Assembly (NCBI GenBank): GCA_022113835.1
Contig: JAILWY010000001.1
Location: 6,200,001 to 6,264,000 of the forward strand
DNA length: 64,000 nucleotides
Reading direction: 5' to 3'
Origin: Atopsyche davidsoni
Taxonomy: Eukaryota > Arthropoda > Insecta > Trichoptera > Hydrobiosidae
Shown: piece after piece, positions 24,662 through 36,883 of the stretch
How positions within the stretch are numbered: position 1 is the stretch's first letter
Layout of the letters: the number at the start of each line of letters is the position of its first letter
The notes under the pieces: generated by a model
What the model saw: only the letters and a program-made list of their open reading frames with translations
Databases searched by the model: none
Told to the model about the DNA's origin: nothing
Position numbers and translations under genes: made by a program

Positions 24662-27055
24662 GTGAGCCATCACACCTGGCAAATGGCGCTTCCGTGTACC
24701 TTGTTCGCTACCGGTCGCATGCAAGTTTTATCATTTCTATTTTCAATCAAGTAATGAAAGCAGGTAAAAATTCTTATAGAAGCCAGCCGCTCAAGTTTTA
24801 CTGTATTTAAAGTTCTGTTCGATATTTGGTCTCAAAACTAAAATACGGTTTCAAAGATGCAAAATATATTGTAAAAATTATTATTCTTATAAAATTGATT
24901 TAGTTTAGCGTAAATTAATATTTTATTATGTATATGAGTATGTAAATAAAAAAAATACTGATAAAAAGTTTATATCTTTTTATATAGTCGTATTTAATCT
25001 GAGTCGAAAATTCAAACAACGTTATAAAAATTCGAGTACCATTTTTTTATGAAATATATGTGAATATTGGGTTTGGTTTGATGAATTGAAACAATTTTTT
25101 TTAATGAGACAATGATTATGAAATAAGTAGAGTTTATGAGCTATGATTTTTTAAACAATTTGGTTACAGTATTAACGCCTAAGTTTTTAATGAAATTATT
25201 TTTTTTGATACTGCGATATTTAAAAGATATGTATTTTAAATGCAACAAGAAACAAATTGTTTCCACTTAATTTTCTTGATGTAATGTTTTATTATGTAAA
25301 AAAAATTATATTGTAAATATTACATTATTAATATTGATTTCAACCCCAACACAACACAGATATTATATTAATATTTATGTTGGATGACAAATATTGGATG
25401 ATTTGTAGCTGAAAATTATCTTAATAATCTAATATGAAAGAACTGCCCGATAAAATACATTTCACGTTAATTGGATGAAAATCCGTAAACTTTAAGTATA
25501 CATTAATATTTTTCATAATTTATTTTCCTATCTTTTGATACGTGGTATGCACTTTAACTAAAATAATAATAATGTCAAGATTGATTTAAGCTAGAATCAA
25601 ATGGGAATTTGACTAACGAGTATTTCTTGATTTATTATAACAGTTTAATTACAAGAACATAAATCATTAAATATCACGATTGTATAAGTTGTTAATACTA
25701 ATACTAATTAACTATGAATTTTATTTGCCTAGTGCTCCAGCGGTTGAAAACTCAACGAATCATTAATGAAGATTAATTACAAGGCTTAAGGCAAATATTG
25801 TGCTATAATTTATCATGTAATTTCTAGAGCAATACATATTAAAATAATTATTTGCATTTGAGAATACGTTTAAGACGAATGAGTTTTTAATATGCGTTGA
25901 TTAAATGGATATGGGTGGGTTTGTATTTATTGAGTTTTCAAAGTAACTCATAGACTGTTAAATGTGTTTGCTGAGTAAATTACTACAATACCGTGTGGTG
26001 TGAAAAAAAACTTATCGTGATTGACTACCGTGTGGCGTGTACGAAACACTTAGGGAATGTTCTGATGTATCCTCCACGCGGTTTTATTTTTTATTATTAT
26101 AACTATCAATGCGGAATATTTGACAAATAAACATAATTAAAATTTTTAATTCGCAATTGCTCATTTAAAATATAAATAATTACCGATTGATAAATAATTA
26201 CACAGATATAAGTTAAAGCTGTGTTTTTAAAAAATAAAAATATATTGTTTTATAGTAAATAATATATTTTTTTTATAATGTTTTTCAATAAAATTAAAGG
26301 CTTTATAAACTGGTTAAAAACATTTGTAGATTTTGTATGATTATACTCTTATATTTCTGTCGATAAAGTATTGTATGCAAAAACAATAAATAATATATTT
26401 TATAGATTAAGTAAAACAGAACCTTGATATTTTTAGGTAGAATAAATACCATGAAAAGATGAGTGGGATCCGGAATTATTTCTGAAAAGCTTAAAAATAG
26501 AACTGTCAGGCGAAACAAATGTAATTCTATAATGCGATTAGCACATTTATACCTTAACGGTCAGAATGAAAACACACCCCCAATGTCGGATAATTATTCA
26601 AATCGGAGAAAATCTCTCCCTTATTATAAGCTATGTGAAAAGATTACCCGCATCCCTTCCAGCGAGGGCCTTCATCGTTCCTTTATTTTATCGTTTGTCA
26701 GACTATTTGTAAATGATATTAAATTATTTCAAATGGATTAATCTTGGAAACTTTTACGAGATTTTGGTTAATTAATTCAAAGTTAGATAACTTTTGGGAG
26801 ATTATCGGTTTTACGGCGAGGACATTTCAAAAATAATTAATTTCATTTAGACAAGAATATTAATGATTTTTATTTTTTTATTTGATTACAAAAACTTTTT
26901 GGCGCAAAGCAAATTGATTATTATTATCATTTTAGTTTATTAAAAATACAAATTATAAAAAAAACAATACTTTCAGGCAAATTTAAAAACTTAGAAAAAC
27001 TTTTTATTTTAATTTTTTTTCAAATCACTTTCGCAAAAATACACAGAATCTATCA
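24662..27055. other. AT-rich noncoding stretch
   Basis: Nothing is supported apart from the 92-codon frame at 26463-26741, which shows no domain or splice context. Confidence 0.5.
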
Positions 27056-27560
27056 ATGAATCATTTCAATTATTACCCTGCGGCTTTGCAATTGACTTTA
27101 CAAACTTTTATCGGCGATGGTTCCCGAGACTCGCTACGGTGGACAGAGCGCGGGGCTTGCGGACCGGCTACCCGCCAACATGTGTTCGCAGTACTGAGCC
27201 TAAAGCTCGGCTTAACCCAGCACATTCAACCGTCTACGCCGCTACATGGCTACGACCCCCGCGAGCGGCGCAAGGCCCCAACTCCGCGACGAAAAACCAC
27301 GCCAAACTGAGCTTTATTTCAGAGGCGAATACGGATCGCTTTCGACTGCGCCGCGGCCGGTAGATAGAGACAGCTGCAATCGACGGGGAACTTGCATTCA
27401 GTGTTTGGAAGTTTATTCCTCGGGTGCGAGCGAGACGGCGGCAGGGGCGGGGGAGGGGGCCGGCCTGGGATACGCTGGTGGTGGGGAGGGGCGGATAACT
27501 TTCCGCAGACGAAGAGACTCCCCGTCTAGCGTCTGAGGTCAACTTTTCGAGCCGCGGCCG
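27056..27560. other. GC/CpG island with overlapping chance frames
   Basis: This is the longest GC-rich island in the window. Frames of 124 codons on minus (27234-27608) and 74-96 codons on plus overlap here, as GC-rich DNA allows, so none is called. It holds a G-quadruplex motif at 27444-27469 (runs of 4, 5, 5 and 3 G), another G-rich run near 27482-27492 and an initiator-like TTCAGTG around 27398-27404. It could be a promoter or a conserved regulatory element. Confidence 0.45.
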
Positions 27561-29334
27561 AGTTGTTTTCCGCTCCGGTTCGAATACCTGTAATCCTTTA
27601 ATATGCATTTGTTTTGATTGCTGAAAATATTCTGTAAAAAATGATCAAAAATATCAAATTAAAAAAAAAACCGTTTGTAAAAAAAAAATTTCAAAAAATT
27701 TTTTCGTCTCATTATTATTCAATCTAAATGAAAAAACACAGTTATAAGCTTAAAAACAGATTTTTTTTTTAAAAGGTTACTGTGCCGTGATCTTGTACGT
27801 TAAACAATGCCAACATATAAAAGAAATCAAAAATAATAGAAGTCTATTCTGTTTAGTAATAAAACACCAAAATACTTACTTTAGCACACAAAATTTAATA
27901 TGGCAGCATGTATATTCGTAATAGAATTTCAACTGAGTTAGCCCATCTCTAAAGCGGTAACTACCATTTTGGCAGCACAACACCTGAAGTCTCATGACTA
28001 CAATATGAGGGGCAAGGTTATTCTGTTTGCAGTGCAGTCGGACTGGAGGGGCTCTTCAGCTCCTGGGATCCTTAAACATCGTTAGCGGAACTTTCAGCGA
28101 TTGCAATTAAATAAACTCTGGTGCATCTGGGTCAGGAGCCGCAGCGGAGAATTAGGTGACGGCAATAACCGCGGCTTACGGCCCCGTATTATCCGGCGCT
28201 GCTGGGAGATATCCGGAAATTCTTGACACTGGTAAAATGTACATAATAATTATGCTTATTAAAAACAATAGTTATATCACAACTCTAAAATTATCGAAAA
28301 CAAAATTTAAATCGATTATTAATAAATTTATGATTTCCATATTATTAGAGGTATATGTCTAAATTTTTCATAATTATTGTACATTTATTAATTGAAGCAT
28401 ATACTGTTAATTTCTTGTGTATTTAAATTAAATTTAAATGTAAACATATTTTGACTGTTTTTAAATAAAAAAGTATATTTTAATATTATTGGCAACTTAT
28501 TAATTTTAACTTCTGGGAAGTATTGTCGTATAACGTACTTTATTTTTAATATTCAAAACAACTTGTACATCAAACAAAATTATGAGCAAAAATATAAAAA
28601 CGCTAATGCTAAATAAATAAATACATTAGTCTGGTACGTTAAAATAAATTAGGTATGAAGTACTACAAATAGCACGTTATTATACGCGTTACATTCATAA
28701 TTGTAATGCTTTTTAATGTCAGTATGATCTAAATCAAATGTTTTATTTATAAACACCATAAATATTTATTTAAAAAGAATATACAAGCTTGATCTTGATA
28801 GGTTAATTTTATGGTATTTACACTGAAACACAAACGTTTGTTATAAAGTGGTGGTATATTAAAATTATTGTTTGTGTTTCAGTATTTATTTTTTTGAGCA
28901 TAGTTAAATTTTTTTGGCTATTAATAAAACTAACAAAAAAAGTGTACTGTCCGTGCTTTGCAATCGTTTGTTTTCTTGTGCTTTTTATGACTTAATTTTA
29001 TCTTTTCTCGCTATGCAAACAAATCGGGCGAGGCATTAATCCCGATTCGTCGGGTTGTTTGTTTTTACAGAAATTCGTGCGTTAAAAATAGTAAATCACC
29101 GTGGAAAAGAGCACATAATGAGGGCGCTCCGACGCTTTATTTCCACCTCCGCCGAGGTTCTCAATTAGCCGCGAAAACAGCCGGCCATATCATGTCCGAT
29201 CGCGGATGAGACCGGCGCAATCGATTCTTGATTCTAAATGAAGTCGGCAAACAAGGCGGTAGGGGTGATAAAATGTTCCACACAAATCAATCGTCGCCTT
29301 ATCGTGGATCTACGGATGCCTTCCACTTCTTCAG
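27561..29334. other. Noncoding stretch
   Basis: No gene is supported. A moderately GC-rich patch at 27940-28210 and another at 29080-29230 show no paired splice sites. Confidence 0.45.
28822..28883. repeat. Hairpin with 14-bp perfect stem
   Basis: ACTGAAACACAAAC (28822-28835) pairs perfectly with GTTTGTGTTTCAGT (28870-28883) across a 34-nt loop. It may be a small foldback remnant. The stem is too short to be a convincing microRNA precursor. Confidence 0.5.
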
Positions 29335-29459
29335 ACCCCGGCGATCTAAATAATGCTAACGATGGCCACGCGGTGTATCCGCCAGGGAGCCTTGCTGCCG
29401 TGAAACAGTCATTTGTAAAATGGGAACTTGGCTGTGGGGTTCGCGATTCAGCTATATAA
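29335..29459 (+). CDS. Candidate terminal exon (weak)
   Basis: An excellent acceptor (CCTTCCACTTCTTCAG, ending 29334) precedes a frame reading PGDLNNANDGHAVYPPGSLA and then AVKQSFVKWELGCGVRDSAI to a stop. The other two frames close within six codons. The frame is also open upstream to an ATG at 29238, and a minus frame covers the same patch. Product unknown. Confidence 0.25.
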
Positions 29460-32400
29460 TTCCACTCGGCGAGCACTGCTATTGACCCAAGCTGAAGGAT
29501 TCCTACTTGTTACACTATAATACATATTAAAGTATTTTATCCATACAAAAAGTATAATTTTTTTTGTTATTAAAACTATACTAAAAAAGAAATAATTTTA
29601 TTTAAACATTTTTACCTGATTATATCAACAAGTACATAACAGTTTAAAAAGGCTGTTAAAGGTGAAATTCAAATGATTGTCACTATAAGAATTAAATGTA
29701 TATTTAAATATTAGAAATTACTATTTTTTAATGAAGGCATATGATTTTAATCATCGTAACGAATTCCTAACTTTTTATGCCAAACTAACATCAATAAATA
29801 TATTTTTTTATGATACGATACGCAAGTAACTTATCTAATTACTGAAAATTTCAAATGCTTTTTGATTTCATTCAAAAATATATTAAAATAGCAAATTTAA
29901 TTGATGATCGCTGAGCAGATACAAGTTAATAATATACAAAGGGTCTGAGAGCTTCCAAGATAAGGGCAATGATAGGTTTGCGATGGAGTGGAAATTTCTC
30001 CAATTGAGGTCGCGCATAAAACGTAGCTTCATGGGATTGCCAAACACAAAATAAACCTGCGACATAAGCGCAGCAATTTAATTTATTACCAAAGCAACTA
30101 ATACCAGTGTTGATGTCACCATGTTTATATATGGTACATAGCAATAAAATCATAAAATAATATTTTATATTACAAAATTACAGTATATAAATGTTATTGT
30201 GTATGCAGTAACATAATAAAAATCGTACGAACAGAAAGTTTTTTTAAAACTGAAATTAAACTATAATGTGTATGGTTCCACAAGACCATTAGAAAGCTGC
30301 CAGACGCTTGAAACATTTTTCTAGTTATCTGATGAACTTGATAGATGCGCTATATACTCTTCGCAGGCCAAAGATACATTGAAATGCGTAGTATACTTAT
30401 CTCTTAATCAATGGTAATTTTTTTTGTTGACGATATCTTGAATAAAGTTGATAGTTCTGACTTTTTAAAATTTATATCAGTTTTTTTGCTGACAATATAA
30501 GTGTGTTAAATACTAAATTTGATAGGAATTTTAAAGGAAAAAAAAGAAGTTTTTTCTAAACAATATTAAGTGGTGGTTAAGAATCCATGCCGCACTTTAG
30601 TAAAAAAAACTGTACTTTGGTAATATTTTTACCGAGCAACTTAACATTATGCGTGACATAATGGTAATAAGGAAATCGTTTTCAATTCATGAAGATAAAA
30701 CTCTTTACATAGCGGCCGTATCCTTGCAGGATGCAAGGCAATATTGTTATGTGTAGTTCCATTTTAATACTGCCTTAACAGCGCTGGCGGAAGATTGATA
30801 GATTATTCATAGTATAGCAAATACTTTATATTTAAAATATAATTCATGCTTTATTATCAATGCAGGTATTTTGTAGTGCCATTTTTCATTGATTTTTAAA
30901 TTTAGTTAAAATTTAAAAATTTTGGCTTTTTTACTTCTCAAAAGCAGTGGTATTCAAATAAATGCCTTTTGTGTGTGTGCGTTTGTGTATGTATACATAT
31001 AAAAACACATCTTACAAAAGGCATTGATTTGCATATCACAGGTTTTATGAAATAAAAATGTTCAAAACTTTCTTACTTTTTTGTTTTCATATTGCTGTTT
31101 AAAATGAAATATAATCGGTATTTTTATAATGGTTACAATGTCATCTAATATCAATAATATTAACGCTAAAAAAAACTGTTTGAATTGATAGACCCCGTTT
31201 AGATATTTAGTGTAAACATATTAGATATGTTATACTTAAAATAAATAAACAACAGTTTTCCTACTTTGTCTGCCAAATTAATTTAATTTCTAGAGACGCA
31301 AAGTGCTAATGCTCTTGCATAATGCCTTCGTTCGAGTACCCACTTCCCTGTTTATCGAGTTGAATATGTACAGTATCATGTGCTGCACATTTGGTTGGTG
31401 AAAACTTCGCAAGGGATGATCTCTTACGAGTACGCAGGAATAAGAATATGTTATTCAATACAATCAAAGCTACTTCCCTTAAAAATAATCGAATTATTTC
31501 CTATTGATATAAGCTCAGTTCAGCTCAAATAAGACAATTTAATGAGTACTGTATACACGCACTTTTATTTTCTGTAATTGTACATATCCTGTAATATGAT
31601 GTTCAATTTTTTATATGGATTATTAAATTTATGTTTAAGTTAATTATTGGCTCTAGTGATCATTTTCCGTTGACCAATATAAAGCCGATGTATTTCATTG
31701 TATTGAAAAAAAAAAGTAATTTGAAGAGGCTATTCAACAGTCACAGAAATTTCTTCATCCTGATTTAGTATTTTTTTCAATTGTATTTAGAATTTTTAAA
31801 TGCAGCTTAATTGTAGTTCTTAAATATATATTTATTAATGTCATTTTGATACATGTTTTTTTTTGTTAAAAAAATAATATCAATAGTTAACCAAAAAAAT
31901 TTAATTACAATAAATAAGTGGGTAACCAGTGGCGTTGCGGTAGGTGACCTCTTTTCTTATCTATATGTTTCCCTTGGATAGCTGAAGGCGCTGCCCTGTA
32001 AAAAACTTCAGCACTGAAATTGGGGAACACATTGGAAAATACATTTATTGTGTGCTCGAGTGATTTATGATCACATGCGTGGAACGAGGAATAAAAATCA
32101 TTGGAAAGAAAATAGTATTCAGTGAAAGACATAAATATATTTCCCGGGCCGGTTAGCGCACACGTCTTTATTCGCTAGGCCTCCCCCTCGAGGAACTTGT
32201 TTGGCAAGTATCGATATATTTTCCACGCGGCGTTGGATTTTCTTAATTTATGCGACTCATTTTTTTATCGCGCGGTATTGTACTACTGCAGAATTTATCG
32301 CGACGCTTTATTTTGTTTGTTGAGATATTAATTTTACTTCCCGAGCGTAAGCTTCGGAAACACCTGTATGTAGAGGATAAATAATAAGTCACCCCGAGAG

Positions 32401-32830
32401 AGAGAGCCGAAGAAATGTTTTTTTGACAAGTGTAAATTTCGTGAATGATTTATAAATGATTTTATTTTAGCGAGTAAAGTTTTTTGGCTCACAGATTTAC
32501 TCCAATATAGCCGAGGCGCTCTGAGAAAAAACGCTTGTAAAGTTTGTAGAAAAAAATGGGTTTGATGGTTTATTGTTGAGTGAAAAATTATTGGATGTTT
32601 TATTCTAGTTTTTTTTTCTTAAAAAAAACGCTCAACAACCAAATGGATTTTTCTTTTCTTTAAATGTAATAAAATAATACTTTTTGCAAAATTTTAATAC
32701 TTATATCAAAGAAGTAAAGCATTTCATCATCAAACTAACTAAAAAAAATACTTCCTTAGCGGATTTAGTATCTTGGCAATTTTATTTAGTTATATCTAAT
32801 ATATAAATTAGTGTTTTTATATTTTTGTAA
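29460..32830. other. Noncoding stretch
   Basis: No gene is supported. Small minus frames near 29883-30153 and 31905-32132 lack context. A short (GA)n tract at 32394-32407 could serve a GAGA-type factor. GC-richer sequence lies at 32140-32310. Confidence 0.5.
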
Positions 32831-32840
32831 AAACTATTAA

Positions 32841-32950
32841 GGTAATGATAAAAAGTAACTTTGTATTTTTGTCTTCACTTTGAATTTATTAGAATTATTT
32901 TCATAACTAGTTTCGACCCTATACACCGGGTCATCATCAGATGCATGACT
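32841..32950 (-). mobile_element. Hammerhead-bearing short retroelement, copy C
   Basis: This 110-bp element in minus orientation is flanked by a perfect 10-bp duplication AAACTATTAA (32831-32840 and 32951-32960). It begins a few bases before the ribozyme motif and ends after TTATCATTACC, so it lacks the longer tail of copies A and B. The shared part matches them at most positions, including AAAGTGAAGACAAAA. It is the shortest clean insertion and defines the family's minimal unit. Confidence 0.75.
32902..32943 (-). ncRNA. Hammerhead ribozyme-like motif (family 1, copy C)
   Basis: Same core as copies A and B: CUGAUGA, extra U, GACCC/GGGUC (loop GGUGUAUA), GAA, AC-UA-GU. Here H17 is U instead of A, still a permitted cleavage base, and stem I is reduced to CAU/AUG. 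Stem II pairing is kept although the loop has changed. Confidence 0.55.
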
Positions 32951-32960
32951 AAACTATTAA

Positions 32961-34044
32961 AGTGTTTTAAAAATATGAATTAGTGACGAAAAATAAGAAT
33001 CCAGTTTATGTTCAGCAAATAGCGATGGGACGTAGAAATGGGAAATGTACAATAGGAAATGTACAGTTTCTTGTTCCAAGCTTTTCCATGAAAGTGAAGA
33101 GAAAATAAATAATTTTAAATTTTATAAAACATCTTCTATAACTCCCAACGTTCTCGTGTAAAAATATACATAACATCTCTCAAGATTTTGCTTTTATGAA
33201 CCGAATAATAAAAAAAATATGTCTAATTCAATATCTGTAAGAAGATCTTGTATATTTTGTTTTGATATATGTTCTGACACAAAATAATAGTATTTAAATT
33301 TATTCTCCAAGTTTAGTTTTATCTGAAATAAGAAAAAAAGGAAAGCCTAGTTTTTTGTACATTTATTAGGAAGCAGGTGCTGTTTTATTTTTCCACTATA
33401 CAAGTAATTATGTATAACCAGAGCAGTCTAGAAGAGTGGCATTTTCTTTATAAAAATGCAAATTCTAAGACGGGTTTGATAAATTGATTGCTTATGGAAA
33501 GTACCAGGCGAGAAAATAAGGGTGCAGTACAGCCCTCACAACTTTAATGTACGCAAAAGAACAACCCCAAACTTTAAGTATTCATTCGAGAATAAATCGA
33601 TTTTCAAGCCATTATAAATTAAAATGAAATGTTAATTTAATCATTGCGAAGTTTTTTAATATCGCAGACAATATTGCAAATAAGGTAAGAAGGCTATTGT
33701 AAGTTTACAGATTTTTTAGAGATCAAAACACTCGGTATTATGAAATATTCATATTTATGTTTATTTGAAAATATTAAAAACATACTTTGCAGATTTTTAG
33801 ATTAAAATATAGTAGATTATTTCATAACAAGCACATGTCATATTTTTGATTAAGAAAATTTTTGAATATTTTTCCTATTAACGCTTTGTTTTCAAAATAT
33901 CACAATGTATCAAACACAAGATATACTATAAATTGCATTTAACGCTATATTAATACGTATACTATATTTTTCTTTGATATATCAATTTTAAGTAAATAAT
34001 TACAAATTTGATCACCTATTATAATCTAAGCATTTATTTTTATT
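32961..34044. other. AT-rich noncoding stretch
   Basis: I see no gene, repeat or regulatory signal that I can support here. Confidence 0.5.
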
Positions 34045-34046
34045 TA

Positions 34047-34898
34047 CGGTGTGTGCATTAACTTTTTCAGATTTTTTCGTGAAATTGGAGCTTTATTATA
34101 AAAAATTGGTACAATATATTCTATTCAAAGTATTGTCCATCGCTAGCCACTACATTTCCCATCTTTCGGGCAAATTATGGATTCTATCCCAAAAGAACTG
34201 TTCGTCTTTTGAAGCCAAGAAAGAATCAAGTTAATTTTTGATACCCTGTTCAGAAGTGAAGCGTATTCCAGAAAGGGCATTCTGCATCGATTTAAACAAG
34301 TGGTAGTCGGAAGGGGCAAGGTCTGGGCTATAACTTCACAGCATCACCTTGGCGCCATGAATATTTGGCCTGGCCGTCGATGTTGGTGCATGTCCGGGCT
34401 AACCCCATGATTTTTTTACGCTTCAGATTGTCGTAGCGAATCCATTTTTCATCACCAGTGATGATACAATGCAAAAATGACTTCTTTTTGTGGCGTTCAA
34501 GCAGCATTTCCGAAATGCAAAATTGCCATTCGACGTCTCTCAGCTTCAATTCATGTGGCACCCGATTTCTTTGCTTTTGAATCATTCCCAATGCTTTGAA
34601 GTGTCTTGCAATTGTTGCTCGATCAACTCCCACACAACAATCAGTGACTTTCAGCTGGTTTTTTCTTCCAACTGAAACAGAAAAGTAAAGCTTCCCGCAA
34701 ATTGCGTTTTGTTGGTACAAAAGTTGACATGTTGAAAGCTCAAAAAAAAAGTTGTATACACATCAGCGATATGACATTTACTGAAAACAAAAGCGCAATA
34801 ATGACGCTTTACAATGAAATGTTAAAGTATAGTCTGATCCGATTCAATACTAGTAACGTCATCTCTTTGAAAATTCGAAAAAATTAATGCACACACCG
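34047..34898 (-). mobile_element. mariner (Tc1/mariner) element, decayed copy 1
   Basis: An 852-bp element on the minus strand flanked by TA duplications (34045-34046, 34899-34900). The termini are inverted repeats starting CGGTGTGTGCATTAA. It carries a broken transposase (34121-34730). Compared with copy 2 it lacks 188 bp of the helix-turn-helix region but keeps about 54 bp more leader. Tc1/mariner elements move by cut-and-paste into TA. This copy could be moved only in trans. Confidence 0.95.
34121..34730 (-). pseudogene. Mariner transposase pseudogene, copy 1
   Basis: Starts at ATG 34730 (MSTFVPTKRNLREALLF) and hits TGA after about 29 codons. A 188-bp deletion follows, so the reading continues in another frame as DRATIARHFKALGMIQ...VPHELKLRDVEWQF...ITGDEKWIRYDN. 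The first catalytic Asp (TGDEKW) is intact. An extra A after KRKK shifts the frame. The centre of the catalytic domain, with the second Asp (HDNARPH in relatives), is deleted, with a stop at the junction, and PDLAPSDYH with the third Asp then resumes. It ends KVVASDGQYF-type before TAG. The 130-codon open frame inside is an artefact of these lesions. Confidence 0.9.
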
Positions 34899-35005
34899 TA
34901 TATTATTTAATAAAGTTATGAAGTTATTAAAAGACAAAAGTATCTTCTAGTCTATTGGCTTTTCATATATGTTATAAAATATGAAGCATTACAAATGAAA
35001 TCAGT

Positions 35006-35350
35006 CTATCGTGGATAAATATTATAAGAACGCATAGCGTCATTAATCGTGTTCTCCTCGGATGCTTTTATTGCGTTTGATTTCATAGGCTTAATCATTT
35101 GCGCCAGTGCAGTCAGGAAGTTATCAGAAGCTCCGAGTGGATTTATGCAACACTGCACGGGGGTAGGCTGACGCCACCCTGTGCACGCAGACGGGGATGA
35201 TTGCCGACTAATATGGAATAAATATCGCTGTTCCGATACGCCGCCACGCTTCCTGCACCCGACCTGCGACTTGGAGTGCAATTCTAGCGTTTTATGTACC
35301 TGCATTAACGGATGTGTTCCCCGTTTCGGATTGCATAAATAATGCTTCAC
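35006..35350 (-). CDS. Unrecognised 114-codon ORF (weak)
   Basis: This minus-strand frame lies in moderately GC-rich sequence and uses a mixed codon set without the poly-Lys/Phe character of the AT-rich chance frames. It starts at GTG (35350), and no good ATG start or splice junction is evident. Segments include GASDNFLTALAQMIKPMKSN. No family is recognised, and the length is near chance expectation for the window. Confidence 0.15.
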   Translation of the reverse strand: MKHYLCNPKRGTHPLMQVHKTLELHSKSQVGCRKRGGVSEQRYLFHISRQSSPSACTGWRQPTPVQCCINPLGASDNFLTALAQMIKPMKSNAIKASEENTINDAMRSYNIYPR

Positions 35351-35545
35351 TTTCTGTTAACTGAACTGCATCAACTGCGGGAGCTTCCTGGAAGATTGTG
35401 CTGTTATTTGTTATAATATATGCAGATACACCCCTGTATCTAAAGTCGATTTTTTCGACAATTGTATTTTTAAAATAATCTTAAGCTTAACCTTTTCATG
35501 ATGATGGAATATTGGGTATCTTATCATTTACGAATTTAAGATACT

Positions 35546-35862
35546 TGAGTGATTTTCCACATTTTTATTTTTATTAGTGACCGGTTTCGCCAACCTTTCA
35601 CGTTGGCATTATCAAACAGAGTGAGATTTTATATAATAATAAGCAATTAGGTAAACAATTGTTAGAGGGAGAGGTTGTTGGAAAAAGAGAGAATGCTTAT
35701 TATTATATAAAATCTCACTCTGTTTGATAATGCCAACGTGAAAGGCTGGCGAAACCGGTCACTAATAAAAATAAAAATGTGGAAAATCACTCAAGTATTT
35801 TATTCAAAAATATTAAAATGGAATTCCACCAAGTACTCTCTGTCAAAAATATTGAATTTCTT
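35546..35862 (+). mobile_element. Inverted hammerhead-like retroelement, family 2 copy 1
   Basis: This 317-bp insertion has a perfect 13-bp target duplication AATTTAAGATACT (35533-35545 and 35863-35875). Its 105-bp arms (35541-35645, 35694-35798, the first overlapping the duplication) are complementary except for one base, around a 48-nt spacer. A tail follows on the right, ending CAAAAATATTGAATTTCTT, shared with the 60.3-kb copy. Each arm contains a hammerhead-like core. There is no coding capacity. Common 3' ends with different 5' ends and 13-14 bp duplications point to target-primed reverse transcription of a dimeric or template-switched RNA. Confidence 0.75.
35722..35762 (+). ncRNA. Hammerhead-like motif with U3-A8 core (family 2)
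   Basis: The core reads UUGAUAA, extra U, stem II GCCA.../...UGGC, then GAAAC-CG-GU-C. Compared with the canonical core, C3 is U and G8 is A. These two positions pair in hammerheads, so U3-A8 keeps the pair. Stem III is again two base pairs (AC/GU) and H17 is C. The outer pairs of stem II are weakened in this copy by one substitution (C35746). The left arm holds the same motif inverted at about 35577-35617. Stem I pairing is short (about two pairs), so this is less certain than family 1. Confidence 0.4.
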
Positions 35863-36083
35863 AATTTAAGATACTAGAATATTTTTTATCATAAATATTG
35901 AACTGCTACTAAAATTGCTAGTCATAGTTTTTTTATGAATCAGAAATAAAATTATTAAAAATATTTAAGCATGAAAAATATATTCATAAAGTATGCAAAA
36001 GCGTAAGCCGGCTGACATATTAAGTTTCGCAAATAAAGTCATACTTTCTCCCTACAGCGCAATACATTCCAAAGCAAACTTAC

Positions 36084-36179
36084 ATCCGAAAGAGCGGATG
36101 ATAATTTATTTAGCTGATATTTTTGAACCATGACACGTCTCCGGCGGCCGCGGCGGGCATATATACCTGCGCGGGCGAA
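36084..36179 (-). CDS. Candidate internal exon, basic peptide
   Basis: On the minus strand a long pyrimidine tract (TTTATCTTTATTTCTTTATTTCACCC...) ends at GTCGCAG, and the exon ends at CGGAT|GTAAGTTTG, both good splice signals. The 96-nt segment is open only in frame 0 and would be a phase 0-0 exon of 32 residues: FARAGIYARRGRRRRVMVQK then YQLNKLSSALSD. Arg comes from CGN codons in a CpG-rich patch, so composition may explain part of the frame. Product unknown. Confidence 0.33.
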
Positions 36180-36841
36180 CTGCGACAAGGGTGAAATAAA
36201 GAAATAAAGATAAATTGAGATAAACTCGCATATTGCCGCTTTTGTAAGGGAGCTGCGCCGCGGCGGACCATCGGTGGACATGAAAAAATCGTGCGCGGAA
36301 TTCCGCCCGATGAGCTCGGGAAGTATTTCAGAGCGGCGGCTCTCGATTGACACACGGCTTCGGCTAAATGACGGATGTAGCTGCGTCGCTTAGCCTGACG
36401 TTATCATAAGCTATAAATTTTCGTTGAGTTTGTAATATACCACCCTTTCACCTGCAGATATATAGCCTCTGTGCCAAGGCATAAAATGCTTACCGTCTGT
36501 TTCCGTGTAGACATTCACGGTGGTGACGCAATGATTGGATTTGATACTGGATATAAATATTTGATAAAAACGTTGATTATTGTAATGACTAGAGAATGAA
36601 TACAATTTAAATTTAGATATATTTACTTGATCATTTGTGTATTCCTATAATTGGACAATATAGTTCAATTTATTTGCAGAACAAAGAAAGTAGCTGAGAT
36701 CTAAAAATTCATGTAAATCGCAATAGCAAATAATATTTCATGAAAAGCAATTTTCCGATTATTCGGATAAGTCTTATTTTTCTAAGCCATTCGCTATCAT
36801 GTACCAAAATAAGCCCCAACGTTTTAGTTTCAGTTCTTGAA

Positions 36842-36883
36842 GGGTTAGGGATCGGGGGTGAAGGGTGAAGGTTCAGGGGAGGG
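36842..36883 (+). other. G-quadruplex motif in a purine-rich tract
   Basis: Six runs of three or more G occur within 42 nt (for example GGGATCGGGGGTGAAGGG), leading into a purine-rich tract to about 36960. Intramolecular G4 formation on the plus strand is plausible. Function is unknown. Confidence 0.5.

Noticed and set aside
27234..27608. 124-codon minus ORF in the GC island
   Set aside because: Three other frames are also long in the same GC-rich DNA, and no splice junctions or family match are seen.
34328..34720. 130-codon minus ORF inside mariner copy 1
   Set aside because: Starts in the wrong frame and is open only because a deletion and an inserted base shift frames within the decayed transposase.
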